In this document: one piece after another, positions 1-7,126 of the stretch | Layout: every line of letters begins with the position of its first letter | Numbering within the stretch: the stretch's first letter is position 1 | Assembly (NCBI RefSeq): GCF_963511525.1 | Contig: NZ_CAUPIY010000007.1 | Location: forward strand, 67,263-131,262 | Length of the DNA: 64,000 nucleotides | Source of the DNA: Mobiluncus sp963511525 | GTDB lineage: Bacteria > Actinomycetota > Actinomycetes > Actinomycetales > Actinomycetaceae | Direction: 5' to 3' | Translations under genes and position numbers: made by a program | Notes under the pieces: generated by a model | What the model was told of the DNA's origin: nothing | Seen by the model: the letters and a program-made list of their open reading frames with translations, nothing else | The model's database searches: none

Positions 1-156
1 CCGAGCGTGTTTCGCACCTTCTTCCGCCAAATCTTCCGCCGAGGCGACACTCAGCCGCGACACGGCGCCCTCCCCCAGGCTCAGCGGAACCGCCAGCCCA
101 AAAGACACTGTCGCGATGAGAGTCAGGACTGCACCGGCCACTTCGGAGAACTGCAT
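1..156 (-). CDS. CNNM/CorC-type (DUF21) membrane protein, N-terminal fragment
   Basis: Only the first 52 codons lie in the window; the gene runs off the left edge. The ATG at 156-154 is 8 nt downstream of the ybeY stop. The fragment has a hydrophobic first helix (about residues 5-30) and then the motif AVSRLSVASAEDLAEEG, which fits the start of the DUF21 transmembrane domain of the CorC/CNNM 'hemolysin-like' ion-transport family. In actinobacteria this gene normally follows phoH-ybeY, and the position here fits. Assignment rests on this short stretch plus context. The CBS domains expected later in the protein are outside the window. Confidence 0.65.
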   Translation of the reverse strand, partial: MQFSEVAGAVLTLIATVSFGLAVPLSLGEGAVSRLSVASAEDLAEEGAKHAR

Positions 157-164
157 ACTGGCCC

Positions 165-617
165 CTATCGATTTGCCAGGAAGTTCAACAGCAGTTTGCG
201 CTGCAGGGTAAACATGGCTTTTTCTTCTTCCGGCTCGGCGTGATCGAATCCCAGCAGGTGCAACAATCCGTGTACCGTCAGCAGCAGCATTTCTTCAATA
301 GGGGCATGACCGGCGTCGCGTGCCTGTTCGGCAGCAACGTCAGGGCACAGCACGATATCCCCCAGCACCCCGGCTTCGCTGGGCATCCCCTCGCGCCCCG
401 GCGTCAGCTCGTCCATCGGAAAGCTCAAGACATCGGTAGGACCAGGCAAATCCATCCACTTTACGTGCAGGTCAGTCATGGTTTTAATATCCACAAACAT
501 GATGTTGACCTCGGCGGCGGGAGACACATAGAGCTGTTCCAGGCAATAGGACACCAGGTCAACGAACTCGCTCATCTCCAGTTCCCACGCGGTTTCGTTA
601 TTGATTTCCACACTCAT
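165..617 (-). CDS. ybeY: endoribonuclease YbeY (rRNA maturation factor)
   Basis: 150-residue single-domain metalloprotein of the YbeY family, which acts as an endoribonuclease in 16S rRNA 3'-end maturation and 70S ribosome quality control in the cytoplasm. The diagnostic zinc site is visible as HGLLHLLGFDH, with ligands His116, His120 and His126. The preceding region has the conserved TDVLSFP block (residues 61-67) and a GDIVLCPDV block. Length is normal for the family. The ATG is 2 nt after the phoH stop, so it is translated from the same mRNA as phoH, and the two usually act on the same process. Confidence 0.95.
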   Translation of the reverse strand: MSVEINNETAWELEMSEFVDLVSYCLEQLYVSPAAEVNIMFVDIKTMTDLHVKWMDLPGPTDVLSFPMDELTPGREGMPSEAGVLGDIVLCPDVAAEQARDAGHAPIEEMLLLTVHGLLHLLGFDHAEPEEEKAMFTLQRKLLLNFLANR

Positions 618-619
618 GG

Positions 620-1630
620 TTATTCCCTTCCATAGCCTTGGGGGCGGCGCGATACGGTTTGGCTTTCGTAGGTTTCATAAGCGTTGATGATTTTCCCGAC
701 CAGCGAGTGGCGCACCACGTCCGCTGCACTCAAATAGCTAAACGCGATGTCGGGAACATCGCTGAGGATTTCGCTGACCTGTTTCAGACCGGAAGGCTGG
801 CGTGAGGGCAGGTCTATCTGAGTGATGTCGCCGGTCACGACCATCTTGGAGCCAAATCCCAGACGGGTCAGGAACATCTTCATCTGCTCGCTCGTGGTGT
901 TTTGCGCCTCGTCGAGAATGATGAAACTGCCGTTCAAAGTACGTCCGCGCATATACGCCAGGGCGGCGACTTCGATGGTGCCGTCACTCATCATGCGGCT
1001 AATGGTGCCGGTATCGAGCATCTCACGCAAGGCGTCATAAAGAGGCCGCAGGTAAGGGTCGATTATGTCGGTCAAGGTGCCGGGCAAGAACCCCAGGGTT
1101 TCCCCCGCTTCGACGGCCGGACGGGTCAAGATGAGTCGGGTCACTTCCCCTTCCAGCAGCGCTTTCACGGCACGAGCCATCGCGAGGTAGGTTTTTCCGG
1201 TTCCGGCCGGTCCGATGCCAAAAGTGATGGTGTGAGAGTTGATGTCGTTCACGTACCGGGCTTGACCCTCGGTTTGGGGACGAATGACTTTTTCACGGCT
1301 GACAAACACGGCCCGATACCGGGCGTCAGCAGCCCGGGTGGGCGGCTCCGACAGCGCGCGAGGGCTGGGGGCGCGCCGGTTCATTTGAAAACCATAATCC
1401 GGTATATTTTGTTTTTCGATGTGCGGCTTCGTGAACAGGGCCCGCACCGCCCGCGTGGCAGGCTCCAGGTCGGCGTCAGGGCCTTGAATGAAAATCTGGT
1501 TTCCGGCCACCCAAAAGTTGAGCGTGGGGAAATCATCTTCCCAGTTGTGCAGGTTGGCGTCGTTCACCCCGAGGACTTGAATCATCGGGATTTCGTCAGG
1601 AACCTCAACAGCGACTCGTTTCTGAGCCAT
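620..1630 (-). CDS. phoH: PhoH-like ATPase (YbeZ type)
   Basis: Cytoplasmic P-loop NTPase of the PhoH family. The Walker A motif GPAGTGKTY lies near residues 140-148, followed by LILTRPAVEAGE and the Walker B-like stretch FIILDEAQNT. The partner location next to ybeY identifies it as the YbeZ-like subgroup implicated in RNA metabolism. Two starts are possible: GTG at 1636, which overlaps the rsmE stop, or ATG at 1630, preceded by AGG five bases upstream. I chose ATG. The N-terminal 90 residues look like the usual KH-like segment. Length of about 336 residues is standard. Confidence 0.93.
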   Translation of the reverse strand: MAQKRVAVEVPDEIPMIQVLGVNDANLHNWEDDFPTLNFWVAGNQIFIQGPDADLEPATRAVRALFTKPHIEKQNIPDYGFQMNRRAPSPRALSEPPTRAADARYRAVFVSREKVIRPQTEGQARYVNDINSHTITFGIGPAGTGKTYLAMARAVKALLEGEVTRLILTRPAVEAGETLGFLPGTLTDIIDPYLRPLYDALREMLDTGTISRMMSDGTIEVAALAYMRGRTLNGSFIILDEAQNTTSEQMKMFLTRLGFGSKMVVTGDITQIDLPSRQPSGLKQVSEILSDVPDIAFSYLSAADVVRHSLVGKIINAYETYESQTVSRRPQGYGRE

Positions 1631-1632
1631 GG

Positions 1633-2535
1633 TCACCTACTCTCCACAGGCGTTGCCCGCCAAGAGCCCAGTTGGGATTGAATGACGGCCAGGGCGGCGG
1701 GACCGGCGGAGGAACAGCGCAACACAGTCGGTCCCAGCAGTGCCGGGCGCGCCCCGGCCTCTACGAAAGCCGCCAGCTCGGGAACCGTGATACCGCCCTC
1801 CGGTCCCACAATGACCACGATATCCTCCGGAGTTTGCCCCGGCTGCGCCAGGGGAACCAGCAGATCCGCCAGATGTTCCTCGGCGACCTCGTGCAGGACG
1901 AAAACTACCGCCCCACCCTTCACCAGCGCCTCTACCTCAGAGAAAACCGTTTTCACGACCGGCCGGGCCCACCGCGCTTCTGACCCGTGCTGTCCCGAGG
2001 AAATATCTACGCCGCTTTCCAGATACTCTGACACTTCCGCCAGCCGAGCCTGACGCGACTGTTTCATCGCGGAAACCACCAGGTTGCGCCACTTTTCCCG
2101 GCCTTTGGCACGCTTGGGCACGGTATCCCAGCGCGACACCGAGCGCGTGGCCCCCCAGGGGATCACCCGCCACACCCCCATTTCAGCCGCGGATTCCAGC
2201 GCCTGCATATCGCGCTTTTCTTTGGCTAACGCCTGAATCAGGGTGATACGCAAGGTCGGTTCCGGGTCCCACACCGCATCCTCAATGAGTCGCAACCGCA
2301 ACCCCGAGTTCCCTGACGCGACGACTTCCGCTCCGGCGCGCCGACCCAACCCGTCGACCACATCAACAACCTCACCCAACCGCAGCCGCTTGACCGTGGC
2401 ATGATGAGCCTCCGCACCGATTATGGAAACTTCCTCGCCCTCGCGATAGCCGTCTAAACCCGTAAAGTTCGCGGCTAGAGACCCGCCCGTTTCCCCCGCG
2501 GTTTCACCGGAAAACCAAAACGCTTGCCGGGTCAT
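1633..2535 (-). CDS. rsmE: 16S rRNA (uracil-1498-N3)-methyltransferase RsmE
   Basis: 300-residue SPOUT-class methyltransferase that adds a methyl group to N3 of U1498 in 16S rRNA. Signature motifs are the SAM-binding trefoil-knot stretches VIVGPEGGIT (about residues 239-248) and LGPTVLRCSSAGPAAL near the C terminus. The N-terminal PUA-like domain covers roughly residues 30-95. Its ATG overlaps the dnaJ stop (ATGA), so translation is coupled to dnaJ, an arrangement common in actinobacteria. It is somewhat longer than the usual 240-250 residues because of inserts around residues 165-185. Confidence 0.93.
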   Translation of the reverse strand: MTRQAFWFSGETAGETGGSLAANFTGLDGYREGEEVSIIGAEAHHATVKRLRLGEVVDVVDGLGRRAGAEVVASGNSGLRLRLIEDAVWDPEPTLRITLIQALAKEKRDMQALESAAEMGVWRVIPWGATRSVSRWDTVPKRAKGREKWRNLVVSAMKQSRQARLAEVSEYLESGVDISSGQHGSEARWARPVVKTVFSEVEALVKGGAVVFVLHEVAEEHLADLLVPLAQPGQTPEDIVVIVGPEGGITVPELAAFVEAGARPALLGPTVLRCSSAGPAALAVIQSQLGSWRATPVESR

Positions 2536-3653
2536 TGCCGACCCTTACGGTGCGCCCCGCCAGTATTGCCAGAGGAACTGTCGGTGGGAGCCGGGGACTC
2601 CTCGCCACGCAGTCGCGCCAGTTCGCTGAGCAGCTCGCGCTGACGGCGATCCAGGCCGGTGGGAACCTCAATATTCAGGTGAACATACAGGTCGCCGCGC
2701 CCCTGGCGATGCAGTCGACCGACCCCCAGACCCTTCATAATGATGACGGACTCGGGCTGGGATCCGGCTTCGACGTTGATTTTCTTAGTTCCGTCGAGGG
2801 TTTCCAGGGAAAACTCCATCCCCAGCGCCGCCGCGGTCATGGGAATTCGCAAGGAAGTGTGCAGGTCATCGCCGCGCCGCTGCAGGACTTCGTGGGGTAG
2901 CTCGTGAATCTCAACGTACAAGTCGCCCGCCGCGCCCCCGGCAGGTCCGGCCTCACCCTCGCCGGACAGGCGAATTCGGGTCCCGTTTTCCACCCCGGTG
3001 GGGATTTCCACCTTGATGTTGCGGGTGGCGCGCACCCGGCCTTCCCCAGAGCAATCCGCACAAGGACGTTCGATGATGGTGCCGTGGCCCTTGCAGGTCC
3101 CACACGGGGCGGTCGTCATGACTTGGCCCAGGAAAGACCGCGCCATGCGTTGTACGGAACCGGTCCCGCCGCAGGTAGAACAGGTTTTCGGGCGGGTCCC
3201 CACCGCGCAGCAGCTGCCTTTGCAGGTCTTGCATTTCACGAAGGTGTTAATCTTAATTTCCCGCTCGGTGCCGAACGTGACGTCTTTCAGTTCCACGTCA
3301 ATGGTGGTCAGGATGTCTTGGCCGCGTCCTCCACGCGGAGTGGGGCCGCTGGTCGATGAAGCAGCATTAAAGAACTCGTTGAGGATGTCGGCAAATCCAA
3401 ATCCGGCAGCGTTCGCCCCGTTGAATCCGCTGAATCCGCCCGCACCGAACCCGGAACCGCCCAGGTCATATTGCTGGCGTTTCTCGGGGTTGCCCAACAC
3501 ATCGTAGGCGGCACTGACTTCTTTGAATTCTTCCTCGTGTTCAGGGCCAGCCACGTCAGGGTGCAGTTTGCGCGCCAACTTGCGGTAGGCGTTCTTAATT
3601 TCGTCCTGCGTGGCGTTACGGCTCACACCGAGGGTTTCATAGTAGTCGCTCAA
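2532..3653 (-). CDS. dnaJ: molecular chaperone DnaJ (type I, DnaJ2-like)
   Basis: 373-residue Hsp40 co-chaperone that stimulates DnaK ATPase. The J domain is at residues 1-67 with the HPD motif at 31-33, followed by a Gly/Phe-rich linker (about 75-105), a zinc-binding domain, and two C-terminal beta domains. Of the four CxxCxGxG zinc motifs, the first is degenerate (CKTCKGSC); the others (CSTCGGTG, CGTCKGHG, CADCSGEG) are intact. The start codon is TTG at 3653, preceded by AGGAAAG. It follows hrcA by 69 nt, and the pair should be co-regulated by HrcA/CIRCE. Confidence 0.95.
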   Translation of the reverse strand: MSDYYETLGVSRNATQDEIKNAYRKLARKLHPDVAGPEHEEEFKEVSAAYDVLGNPEKRQQYDLGGSGFGAGGFSGFNGANAAGFGFADILNEFFNAASSTSGPTPRGGRGQDILTTIDVELKDVTFGTEREIKINTFVKCKTCKGSCCAVGTRPKTCSTCGGTGSVQRMARSFLGQVMTTAPCGTCKGHGTIIERPCADCSGEGRVRATRNIKVEIPTGVENGTRIRLSGEGEAGPAGGAAGDLYVEIHELPHEVLQRRGDDLHTSLRIPMTAAALGMEFSLETLDGTKKINVEAGSQPESVIIMKGLGVGRLHRQGRGDLYVHLNIEVPTGLDRRQRELLSELARLRGEESPAPTDSSSGNTGGAHRKGRQ

Positions 3654-3722
3654 AGTTTTTCTTTCCTATTTGTCTCATTTGTCTGGCCGAGTCCCCGGTC
3701 ATTGCCCCGGGCGGCTCTGGTT

Positions 3723-4760
3723 TTACTGGCTTAAGATTCGTGACAGGTACCTCGCCACCGCCCGCACCGAACTCATAGAGCCGGGATAGTCCATGCGAGT
3801 TGGCCCGATAACCCCCACATGAGCCTGACCGGCACCGGCCGGAGCGTAGCTGGAGGACACGATGGCGGTTTCTTTCAACACCTCGTGGCCGGATTCCTCA
3901 CCGATAATCACGTTCACCGGTTCGGCTTCGCGCATCTCACCGAACAGTTTCAGCAGCACGACCTGTTCTTCCAACGCTTCCACCAGGGCGGTCAGGGTTT
4001 CATTGAACGCGCCGGAACGTGACAGGTTTGCCATCCCCGCCATCACAATCCGCGTCTCGACCGCGCCTTGTTCCAGAGCCGCGGCGATATTTTGCGCCAA
4101 GATGGTGGCGTTTTCACGCAAGGCTTGATTGCCCACGGTAGCCAGCCATTCTTGCAAAGCGGCCTGTTGGGCGGGGGTGTCCGACCGGGAAAACACGGCA
4201 GCGAGCGGGGTACCGATGGAGCTGAGGTCTGTCTCGCTGACCTCGTGGGGCAGGTTCACCAGAATCTGGTCTACCCGTCCCGTTTCGGAAATGATGATAG
4301 CCAGCACTTTGCAGTCCGGGCCCGCCCCCAAACGCACCAGCTCCAGGTGGCGCAAACCGGACGGGTTGAACGCCGGGAACTCCACTACTGCTGTCTGATG
4401 CGTCATCTGCGCCAAGAGACGCACCGTGCGCTCCATCACGTCTTCCAACCCCACCGCGGAGGTAAAGAATTCGGTGATGGCCTTTCTCTCGGGAGCCGAA
4501 AGCGGCTTGATAGCCTCTATCTGATTCACGAAGTAGCGGTAGCCCTTGTCGGTGGGGATACGCCCGGCAGAAGTGTGGGGCTGGCGGATTAGGCCTTCTT
4601 CCTCCAGCTGGGCCATGTCGTTGCGGATGGTCGCGGCGGAGACCCCCAGCGAGTGCCGCTCTACCAGGGACTTTGAGCCGACTGGTTCTTGAGTTTCGAC
4701 ATAGTCGGAAACGATGGCTCGCAGCACACCCAGACGTCGATCCGCCGCCTTGTCTGCCAT
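3723..4760 (-). CDS. hrcA: heat-inducible transcription repressor HrcA
   Basis: 345-residue repressor of class I heat-shock genes. It has an N-terminal winged-helix DNA-binding domain (about residues 5-75, with the SAATIRNDMAQLEEEGL recognition region and HTSAGRIPTDKGYR), then the HrcA core with a dimerisation domain. ATG at 4760 has a good AGGAGG ribosome-binding site. The gene is the first of the hrcA-dnaJ-rsmE-phoH-ybeY operon. A CIRCE-like operator lies 56-82 nt upstream of the start, so autoregulation is expected. Confidence 0.96.
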   Translation of the reverse strand: MADKAADRRLGVLRAIVSDYVETQEPVGSKSLVERHSLGVSAATIRNDMAQLEEEGLIRQPHTSAGRIPTDKGYRYFVNQIEAIKPLSAPERKAITEFFTSAVGLEDVMERTVRLLAQMTHQTAVVEFPAFNPSGLRHLELVRLGAGPDCKVLAIIISETGRVDQILVNLPHEVSETDLSSIGTPLAAVFSRSDTPAQQAALQEWLATVGNQALRENATILAQNIAAALEQGAVETRIVMAGMANLSRSGAFNETLTALVEALEEQVVLLKLFGEMREAEPVNVIIGEESGHEVLKETAIVSSSYAPAGAGQAHVGVIGPTRMDYPGSMSSVRAVARYLSRILSQ

Positions 4761-4815
4761 CGTTCCTCCTGTTCCTGTCCTTGAGTCCGCACCACGGTTG
4801 GCTACCTAACTTGCG

Positions 4816-4842
4816 TTAGCACTCACAACCTCCGATTGCTAA
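4816..4842. promoter_or_regulatory. CIRCE operator (HrcA binding site)
   Basis: TTAGCACTC at 4816-4824, a 9-nt spacer, then GATTGCTAA at 4834-4842. The consensus is TTAGCACTC-N9-GAGTGCTAA, so the left half is perfect and the right half has one mismatch. It lies directly upstream of hrcA. On the minus strand a possible -10 (TAAGAT) overlaps its upstream edge. Confidence 0.88.
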
Positions 4843-4943
4843 TCTTACCCCGCTTTGGCACAAAACTCCCACCGCACGCCCCCAAAAGCACGCAACCCTC
4901 GCGTTTTCACCGCGCTTGTCCACACTTGCCTTCCTTGTCCTTG

Positions 4944-4949
4944 TAAAAT
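4944..4949 (+). promoter_or_regulatory. -10 box for a leaderless transcript
   Basis: TAAAAT at 4944-4949 is separated from the ATG at 4956 by only 6 nt, so transcription would start at or very near the A of the start codon. No ribosome-binding site is present. No clear -35 is seen at 17-18 bp. Confidence 0.5.
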
Positions 4950-4955
4950 CTAAAC

Positions 4956-5843
4956 ATGAGCCCAGATTCTTCGTCTTCCTCACTCCCTAAACCGAGTACG
5001 GCCCGTTCCGCGGCAAACCCACAGAACCAGGCGAACGCGACCTCTTCGGCCAGTTCGCCTTCTGCCGGTTCCTCCGAAACCGAGACCCCAGTGCAAAATG
5101 TCTGGTTGAACCAAACCGGGCTGGCCATGATGGGTCTGTCGGCGCTGGCTGCGGTTTTAGCCATCATTCACGGAGTGAGCCGCTGGGCTCATGTGGGAAA
5201 GGGCGGGTTGTTCCTGGCCGCTCCGGAAACCTGGTTAAACCATCAGAACTCGCCCGCTTTGAAACTCATGTTAGCGGTGGAGCAGTACTCGGCGGTGCTG
5301 GCGGTGTGGGTGGCGGCGGCCGCGATTATCGCAGCCTATCTGGCTTGGGGATTGCCTCGCATTGCTTTTACGGGGGTGCAGCCCCGCTTCAGCGTGTTGC
5401 TGGAAACACTGGCCACCATACTGTTTGCACTGGTCATCCTGTTTCTCGGCGGTTACGCCTGCTTTGTGTCAGGGGATCAGCCCCTGATGATTGTCGGGAT
5501 TCCCCTGGCTGTTCAATTTATTCCGATACTGATTTTAGGTATAACTTTTTTGGTCTTGGGCGTTCGTTCGCTAGTTGTCCTGCTCAAAGCGTTTTCCGAA
5601 GATTCCGCCAGTTCGCCTTCGCCTCAGCCGGTTACGAGCGCTCGCCCCAGCCAGGCCACACGTACCACCGCGAAACCAAAAACTGCGGTGAAAACCTCTG
5701 CGAAAACCGCAGCTAAGGGTGCGGCCCGCGGAGCCCAACCCGCCCCCCAACGCTTGAAAGTCACCCCCGTGAAACCGGGGGCTATCCGGAAACCCGGCAC
5801 CGGCACCAAAGGCAAGGCGCCGCGGAAAGGAGGCGCCAAATGA
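4956..5843 (+). CDS. four-helix membrane protein, TRAP small-permease (DctQ)-like
   Basis: 295 residues. A Ser/Ala/Pro-rich disordered N terminus (1-48) is followed by about four transmembrane helices (roughly residues 52-72, 103-123, 140-165, 175-205) and a basic Ala/Lys/Pro-rich cytoplasmic tail of about 80 residues. The last two helices, with a GIPLAVQFIPI stretch between them, resemble the end of DctQ subunits of TRAP transporters. The stop overlaps the start of the next gene (ATGA), which encodes a DctM-like protein, so the two probably form one complex. The similarity is by eye only, and the long tail is unusual. Transcript is probably leaderless. Confidence 0.5.
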   Translation: MSPDSSSSSLPKPSTARSAANPQNQANATSSASSPSAGSSETETPVQNVWLNQTGLAMMGLSALAAVLAIIHGVSRWAHVGKGGLFLAAPETWLNHQNSPALKLMLAVEQYSAVLAVWVAAAAIIAAYLAWGLPRIAFTGVQPRFSVLLETLATILFALVILFLGGYACFVSGDQPLMIVGIPLAVQFIPILILGITFLVLGVRSLVVLLKAFSEDSASSPSPQPVTSARPSQATRTTAKPKTAVKTSAKTAAKGAARGAQPAPQRLKVTPVKPGAIRKPGTGTKGKAPRKGGAK

Positions 5844-6991
5844 CCGGAATTACTGCCACCCTGATTGTCATCGTCCTGGCTGCGATCCTGCTGCTGGTGC
5901 GGGTCCCCGTCATTTTTGCCCTCGGCCTGCCGGCTCTGGTCGGTAGCCTTTTTGTCGGCGGAGGTCACGGCTCACTGCTTTCGGCCAGTTTGAGCGTGGT
6001 CACACCCTTCGCTAACTTCAGCCTTGTGGGTCTGCTCATCTGGGGAGGCGTGGCGGGAACTCTCATCGAGTCGGGGCTGATGGAGAAGTATTTCACCGCC
6101 CTGCACCTCGTCTGTGGACGCCAGGCCACCCCGGCTCGGCGCGAGGCTTGGAGCAACTCGATTCAAGGATTACCGATGACTACAGTGGCTCTGCTGGTCA
6201 CGGCCGGAACTATCGTCTATGCCGACAACCATTTCCTGCTGTTCCAGATGCTGCTGGTGCTGATTCCAATGGCGCTGTTGGCGGGGGGCGCGGCGGTGTT
6301 TTCCGCTCCCAAGATTAGCCAGATGACCCTCAAACAGATGCGTTCCACGGACGGGGAATCCTGGAAGACTACTGCCAAAACGACAGCGGAAGTTTCGGAG
6401 GACGGCTCCACCCGCCGCTCGTCCTCGCGCTCACAAGCCTGGCGTCAACTCATCTTTCCTATTGCGATGGTTGTGGTGACTTTCCTGCTGCTGCTGATTT
6501 CACCGTGGGGAATCGTGGAACTGGGGGCCGTAGTGTGGCTTGCGGTCCTGGTTGCGGCCCTTTTGAGTGCGCCACGTCCACACTGGCTAAAAGACGCGGG
6601 GGTGCGAGCGCTGCTCATTGTCGCCTACGTCGCTTCTACCGTGGCCGGAGCCTGGTGGCTAGCCTCGTTCCTGAAAGTCGCCCTGCCAGCTCCCCGGAAC
6701 TTCCTGGCCGGGGGCGGTCCCTCCATGATGATACTGTTGGCTTTCACCCTGGTCCTGTCCATAGTGGCCGGGGAAATTATCGGTTCCGAAGCCGGGGCGA
6801 CCCTGGCTGTGGGCGTGACCGCACCGTTCCTGCTGGTGGCTTTTGACGCGGACGCAGCCATGCGGACAGCCTCCGCCATCCTGACTTCCCTGTTGGTGGC
6901 CACGGCCATCCTGGGTGGGATTCTGGCCCGTATCCTGCCGCCGCACAGCTCGCCATTTCCGCTCACCCCCTCGCCCCTCACCAATGACTAA
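5840..6991 (+). CDS. polytopic membrane protein, TRAP large-permease (DctM)-like
   Basis: 383 residues with about 9-10 hydrophobic helices. The N-terminal segment RVPVIFALGLPALVG and the following helix with GLLIWGGVAGTLIESGLMEKY occupy the same positions as the first conserved blocks of DctM subunits, which carry out Na+-coupled uptake of organic acids. A hydrophilic Ser/Arg-rich loop lies around residues 165-205. It is shorter than typical DctM (about 425 residues). No DctP solute-binding protein gene is nearby, so it may be an orphan or divergent family. It overlaps the preceding gene by 4 nt, with AGGAGG upstream of its start. Confidence 0.45.
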   Translation: MTGITATLIVIVLAAILLLVRVPVIFALGLPALVGSLFVGGGHGSLLSASLSVVTPFANFSLVGLLIWGGVAGTLIESGLMEKYFTALHLVCGRQATPARREAWSNSIQGLPMTTVALLVTAGTIVYADNHFLLFQMLLVLIPMALLAGGAAVFSAPKISQMTLKQMRSTDGESWKTTAKTTAEVSEDGSTRRSSSRSQAWRQLIFPIAMVVVTFLLLLISPWGIVELGAVVWLAVLVAALLSAPRPHWLKDAGVRALLIVAYVASTVAGAWWLASFLKVALPAPRNFLAGGGPSMMILLAFTLVLSIVAGEIIGSEAGATLAVGVTAPFLLVAFDADAAMRTASAILTSLLVATAILGGILARILPPHSSPFPLTPSPLTND

Positions 6992-7083
6992 ACGCTCGGC
7001 TATAGCGCGAAACGGTAGGTAATCCCCCACCGAAACCAACCCCCCGACATCCCGGTCTTGTGACCCCCACAAGGGCAAAAGAA

Positions 7084-7115
7084 ATCCGGCCGGATGGTTG
7101 CCCACCCGGCCGGAT
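7084..7115 (-). terminator. intrinsic terminator of the pseudo-protease gene
   Basis: Perfect 10-bp inverted repeat (ATCCGGCCGG / CCGGCCGGAT) with a 12-nt loop. Read on the minus strand it is followed by TTTCTTTT. It lies just past the stop of the large CWB2 gene. Confidence 0.75.
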
Positions 7116-7126
7116 AATCTGTCTCA

